Under the pieces are notes generated by a model. It did no database searches and was not told the origin of the DNA. It saw only the letters and a list, made by a program, of their open reading frames with translations. This document shows, in pieces, positions 60,886-64,000 of a stretch of DNA of 64,000 bases. The translations under genes and the position numbers were made by a program. Position 1 is the stretch's first letter, and every line of letters starts with the position of its first letter. Origin of the DNA: Hyunsoonleella aquatilis (GTDB lineage: Bacteria; Bacteroidota; Bacteroidia; Flavobacteriales; Flavobacteriaceae); assembly GCF_014270105.1 (NCBI RefSeq), contig NZ_JACNMF010000003.1:372001-436000 (forward strand). Direction: 5' to 3'.

Positions 60886-62730
60886 ATGGCTGAAAACGAA
60901 AAACAAGCTGAAGACCAAGTAGCGGTTGAGGCTACTTCTGTTGAAGCTCCAGAGGTTTCTGAAGCTCAAAAAAATCCTGAAAAATTCCTGAAAGAGTTCA
61001 ACTGGCACAATTACCAAGAGGGTATTGACGAGGTGGACGACAAACAACTACAGGAATTTGAAAAATTAGTAGCGGAGAATTTTGTTGACACTTTAGATGA
61101 TGAAGTTGTTGAGGGTACTGTAATCCACATCACCGACAGGGATGCGATTATTGACATCAATGCTAAATCTGAGGGTGTTATTTCCCTTAATGAATTCCGT
61201 TATAATCCAGACTTAAAGGTTGGTGACAAAGTTGAGGTATTGATTGACGTACGCGAAGATGCTACGGGTCAATTGGTATTATCTCACAGAAAAGCCCGTG
61301 TGATCAAGGCATGGGATAGAGTTAATAAAGCTCACGAAACTGGTGAAATCGTTAATGGTTTCGTTAAGTGCAGAACTAAAGGTGGTATGATTGTGGACGT
61401 ATTCGGTATCGAGGCGTTCTTGCCAGGTTCTCAAATTGACGTTAAGCCTATTAGGGATTACGACCAGTACGTAAATAAAACTATGGAATTCAAGGTGGTG
61501 AAAATCAACCATGAATTTAAAAACGTAGTAGTTTCTCATAAAGCGCTTATCGAGGCGGATATTGAGGAACAAAAGAAAGAAATTATCAGTCAGCTTGAAA
61601 AAGGTCAGGTATTGGAAGGTGTGGTTAAAAACATCACGTCTTACGGTGTATTTATTGACCTTGGAGGTGTTGACGGATTGGTTCACATTACGGATTTGTC
61701 TTGGTCTAGAATCAACCATCCAAACGAGATTGTTGAGTTAGATCAAAAATTAAATGTGGTAATCCTTGACTTTGATGAGGATAAATCTAGAATCCAATTG
61801 GGTCTTAAGCAATTGAGTAAGCACCCATGGGAGGCTCTTGGAGAAGAGGTGAAGATTGGTGATAAGGTGAAAGGTAAAGTTGTTGTAATCGCTGATTACG
61901 GTGCGTTTATTGAAGTAGCCGAAGGTGTTGAAGGTTTGATCCACGTTTCTGAAATGTCTTGGTCAACCCACTTGCGTTCTGCCCAGGATTTTGTTTCCGT
62001 TGGAGACGAGATCGAAGCTCAAATCCTAACGCTGGACAGAGAGGACAGAAAAATGTCTTTGGGTATCAAGCAATTGACTCCAGACCCATGGACGGACATC
62101 ACTGCTAAGTACCCATTAGGGTCTAAGCACACTGGTATTGTGCGTAACTTTACCAACTTTGGTGTGTTCGTAGAATTGGAAGAAGGTATTGACGGATTGA
62201 TTTACATTTCTGATTTGTCTTGGACCAAGAAAATCAAGCACCCATCAGAGTTCTGTGCCGTAGGTGATAAATTGGACGTTATCGTTCTTGAATTGGATGT
62301 TGAAGGTCGTAAGTTGAGCTTAGGGCACAAACAAACCACTGACAACCCTTGGGACAAGTACGAAACCGAATTCGCATTGAACACCACGCATACTGCTCCT
62401 GTAACTGAAATAGTCGACAAAGGTGCTACTGTGAAGTTTAATGAGGATATCACTGCCTTTATTCCAACCCGTCACCTTGAGAAAGAGGATGGAAGCAAGT
62501 TGAAAAAAGGTGAAGAAGCAGAATTCAAGATTATTGAGTTCAATAAAGAGTTTAAGCGCGTTGTAGCGTCTCACGCTGCAATCCACAAAGCTGAAGAAGC
62601 AGCTAACGTAAAAGCGGCAGCTAAAAAGGCGGCTAGCGCGGCTGCAGAGGCAAAACCAACTTTAGGCGATGCCAATGATGCCTTACAAGCTCTTAAGGAT
62701 AAAATGGACGGAAAGAAAGCTAAGAAGTAA
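60886..62730 (+). CDS. rpsA: 30S ribosomal protein S1
   Basis: The protein has 614 residues from the ATG at 60886 with an acidic N-terminal extension and six S1 OB-fold repeats (for example VVEGTVIHITDRDAIIDI, VKNITSYGVFIDLGGVDGLVHITDLSW, VVVIADYGAFIEVAEGVEGLIHVSEMSW). It ends in an Ala/Lys-rich tail. S1 binds mRNA at translation initiation, which matters here because SD sites are weak. The in-frame TTG at 60844 lies in the leader and is not the start. A terminator follows. Confidence 0.95.
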   Translation: MAENEKQAEDQVAVEATSVEAPEVSEAQKNPEKFLKEFNWHNYQEGIDEVDDKQLQEFEKLVAENFVDTLDDEVVEGTVIHITDRDAIIDINAKSEGVISLNEFRYNPDLKVGDKVEVLIDVREDATGQLVLSHRKARVIKAWDRVNKAHETGEIVNGFVKCRTKGGMIVDVFGIEAFLPGSQIDVKPIRDYDQYVNKTMEFKVVKINHEFKNVVVSHKALIEADIEEQKKEIISQLEKGQVLEGVVKNITSYGVFIDLGGVDGLVHITDLSWSRINHPNEIVELDQKLNVVILDFDEDKSRIQLGLKQLSKHPWEALGEEVKIGDKVKGKVVVIADYGAFIEVAEGVEGLIHVSEMSWSTHLRSAQDFVSVGDEIEAQILTLDREDRKMSLGIKQLTPDPWTDITAKYPLGSKHTGIVRNFTNFGVFVELEEGIDGLIYISDLSWTKKIKHPSEFCAVGDKLDVIVLELDVEGRKLSLGHKQTTDNPWDKYETEFALNTTHTAPVTEIVDKGATVKFNEDITAFIPTRHLEKEDGSKLKKGEEAEFKIIEFNKEFKRVVASHAAIHKAEEAANVKAAAKKAASAAAEAKPTLGDANDALQALKDKMDGKKAKK

Positions 62731-62755
62731 TTTCTTTTTACCATTATTGATATTG

Positions 62756-62783
62756 AAAAAGCGGCCTTTGGGTCGCTTTTTTT
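62756..62783 (+). terminator. Intrinsic terminator of rpsA
   Basis: AAAAAGCGGCC, TTTG, GGTCGCTTTTTTT: an 8-bp GC-containing stem with a run of seven T. Confidence 0.8.
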
Positions 62784-62787
62784 ATGC

Positions 62788-62818
62788 GTCATTGCGAGGA
62801 CGAAGGACGTGGCAATCT
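62788..62818 (+). repeat. GTCATTGCGA repeat module
   Basis: GTCATTGCGAGGACGAAGG...GGCAATCT is the same module that lies inside composite copies 1 and 2, here standing apart from copy 3. Confidence 0.6.
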
Positions 62819-62872
62819 TACTAAGATTAATGAAGGATTGTTCTTTTGAATTCAAAATTATATCGAGAAGTT

Positions 62873-62985
62873 GGGCGTTACCCACTCCCGATAGCTATCG
62901 GGAGGGTCGGGCTTTCACTACTCAATCCCTCTCCCGATAGCTATCGGGATCGGGGATTTCAAACATGCCGTTCTATCCCTAACGC
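62873..62985 (+). repeat. Composite repeat, copy 3, with nested CGATAG palindrome (copies 5 and 6)
   Basis: The left end is GGGCGTTACCC. The hairpin is extended by the perfect palindrome CTCCCGATAGCTATCGGGAG (62885-62904), then GGTCGGGCTTTCACTACTCAATC. A second palindrome follows at 62932-62949, then GGATTTCAAACATGCCGTTC and ATCCCTAACGC. The internal GTCATTGCGA module of copies 1 and 2 is missing. Confidence 0.75.
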
Positions 62986-63083
62986 ACTTTCCTGCTAAGG
63001 TAATTGCCAAATCCGTAGTGCTGTCATTCCTGTCAGTTAGATTGAGTAATCGTCTAAAACATCAATTTTGTCAACCAGAACTG

Positions 63084-63107
63084 TCACACTGAGCGCAGTC
63101 GAAGTGT
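63084..63107 (+). repeat. 24-nt repeat, copy B
   Basis: Identical over 24 nt to 17185-17208 (GTCACACTGAG ... GTCGAAGTG). Confidence 0.7.
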
Positions 63108-63156
63108 TGTTTCAGGTTTTCAACTGTAATAGTATTGGGATTCTGAAATAATCCCG

Positions 63157-63174
63157 TCCCGATGGCTATCGGGA
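63157..63174 (+). repeat. CGATAG palindrome copy 7
   Basis: TCCCGATGGCTATCGGGA, preceded by ATCCCG and followed within 25 nt by GGGACAGG. The central four bases differ from other copies (GGCT). Confidence 0.7.
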
Positions 63175-63231
63175 GTTATAGTGAGCCTTTGGGACAGGTT
63201 AACAAAAACTGACATTTTTTAGAGCGCCTTT

Positions 63232-63311
63232 GTCATTTCGAACGAAGTGAGAAATCTCATTATAAATTCAACACGATGAGATTCTTCGTCGCTGTGCTCT
63301 GTCGACATTAC
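63232..63311 (+). repeat. GTCATTTCGA/GAGATTCTTCG inverted-repeat element
   Basis: GTCATTTCGAACGAAGTGAG and the facing ATGAGATTCTTCG...GCTGTGCTCTG share arm motifs with the in-frame element in icmF (10591-10666). The other parts of the 62786-63426 gap hold only repeat debris and the leader of the last gene. Confidence 0.65.
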
Positions 63312-63426
63312 ATAACGCAATTAGTAGGGGACTTTCCGCTTATTTTGTTATTGAGTTTTTGTATCCAATCGTATTGTTTATTCCAGAGAAATAAATTCCA
63401 AATTTCTAAATTTTAGACTTACTTTC

Positions 63427-64000
63427 GTGCTCAAAACCGACACCCCCTTGAAAAAGCAATTGGAACTCATCAAACCCAAAACATTTCCGTTTTTTTACGG
63501 CTATGTTATTTTGCTGTTTGGAAGCATCGGTGTGCTGTTCAGTATTCCGGGGCAAACCGTAGGCGTTTCCTTGTTTACCGATCCCGTGAAGGATGCACTG
63601 CACCTTAGCCGCAATGAATTTAGCAACGCCTATATGCTGGGCACCTTGCTCAGCGCCTTTTTTGTTACCAAGGCAGGAATATTGTTCGATAGGTTAGGGG
63701 CGAGGGCTGTAGGGTTTTTGGCTGCCATTTGTTTGGGGGGCACCTTGTTGTTGCTGTCCCAATCCAAAGGCATTGTAGAAGGTATCCAATCGCTGTTGAA
63801 TACAGATACCAGCCTTGTGGCGGTTGCGGTGCTTACATTGCTGTTCTTCATGCTACGGTTTAGTGGCCAAGGGGTATTGACGATGACCTCCCGAAATATG
63901 GTGATGCTCTGGTTCGATAAAAACCGTGGGAAGATCAATTCCATTAGCAGTATTACGGTATCCTTGGGTTTTTCCAGTTCGCCCTTGCTGATGGACTATT
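63427..64000 (+). CDS. MFS transporter, N-terminal part (cut by window end)
   Basis: The frame runs open to the window edge and reads as an MFS transporter: KTFPFFYGYVILLFGSIGVL in span 1, VSLFTDPVKDALHLSRNEFSNAYMLGTLLSAFF in span 2, the loop FDRLGARAVGF, then further spans and WFDKNRGKINSISS. It resembles oxalate/formate-type or MCT-like MFS carriers. No ATG lies near the N terminus, so the start is the GTG at 63427 or the TTG at 63448. By eye its codons are richer in G/C than those of neighbouring genes. Cargo unknown. Confidence 0.78.
   Translation, partial: MLKTDTPLKKQLELIKPKTFPFFYGYVILLFGSIGVLFSIPGQTVGVSLFTDPVKDALHLSRNEFSNAYMLGTLLSAFFVTKAGILFDRLGARAVGFLAAICLGGTLLLLSQSKGIVEGIQSLLNTDTSLVAVAVLTLLFFMLRFSGQGVLTMTSRNMVMLWFDKNRGKINSISSITVSLGFSSSPLLMDY

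Noticed and set aside
62873-63311. CRISPR-like array
   Set aside because: The palindromes are irregularly spaced, differ in length and flanks, have no constant-size spacers and no cas genes nearby.

Overview
The window looks like a chromosomal segment of a marine-type member of the Flavobacteriaceae (Bacteroidota). The evidence is the gene content: PorQ and other type IX secretion (T9SS) parts, a fused 2-oxoacid dehydrogenase E1, fused isobutyryl-CoA mutase IcmF, YpdA of bacillithiol metabolism, DUF4197, DUF1684, DUF4920 and DUF5723 proteins, and many small lipoproteins. It also fits the AT-rich composition, the lack of strong Shine-Dalgarno sites and the TAnnTTTG -7 promoter boxes. I see no rRNA, complete tRNA, CRISPR array, transposase or phage gene.

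Layout. 1-8.9 kb: end of a cytochrome c assembly gene, mscL, a HAD phosphatase, MATE transporter plus helical-backbone metal receptor, small proteins, a DUF4197 lipoprotein, a thioredoxin-like protein, an OmpA protein and purU. 9-17.2 kb: icmF, then on the minus strand an MFS-ypdA-VOC-helical protein operon preceded by a possible leader ORF and terminator. 17.2-22 kb: a repeat-rich junction, a DUF1684 lipoprotein, a two-gene block that may be acquired (FAD oxidase plus membrane protein), fluC and a SRPBCC/GyrI protein. 22-34.5 kb: a DPP III peptidase, a LuxR-type gene followed by two paralogous 28-residue membrane peptides that I have not seen described, an orphan T9SS sorting-domain remnant, an LRR T9SS cargo protein, a DUF5723 protein and a two-component operon. 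34.5-45.5 kb: a MazG-like pyrophosphohydrolase, ilvE, DUF4920, mnmD, an SDR39U1 epimerase, 2-oxoacid dehydrogenase E1, a degenerate M1-like protein with a beta-barrel, and a LOG protein. 45.5-64 kb: uvrA, ggt, acpH, a phosphohexomutase, lauroyl-type acyltransferase, rhomboid, lon, porQ, cmk, a LysM protein, rpsA and the start of an MFS gene.

The signals most worth following are these. (1) Twin 28-aa single-span peptides sit in tandem downstream of a LuxR-type regulator. Their codons diverge synonymously while the protein is kept. (2) Three copies of an 8-4-8 inverted repeat (AATACCYR-N4-TGGGTATW) lie 53-67 nt upstream of the LRR gene, the DUF5723 gene and the first gene of the two-component operon, so a small regulon is likely. 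(3) A family of short palindromic repeats is scattered between genes and is also inserted in frame inside icmF (twice) and mnmD. It also supplies or abuts the start region of two other genes. A larger composite repeat keeps its hairpin while the stem sequence changes.

ilvE, the E1 enzyme and IcmF could act in one branched-chain amino acid route (valine to isobutyryl-CoA and onward), although they are not one operon. PorQ, the LRR cargo and the sorting-domain remnant show that the organism uses T9SS.
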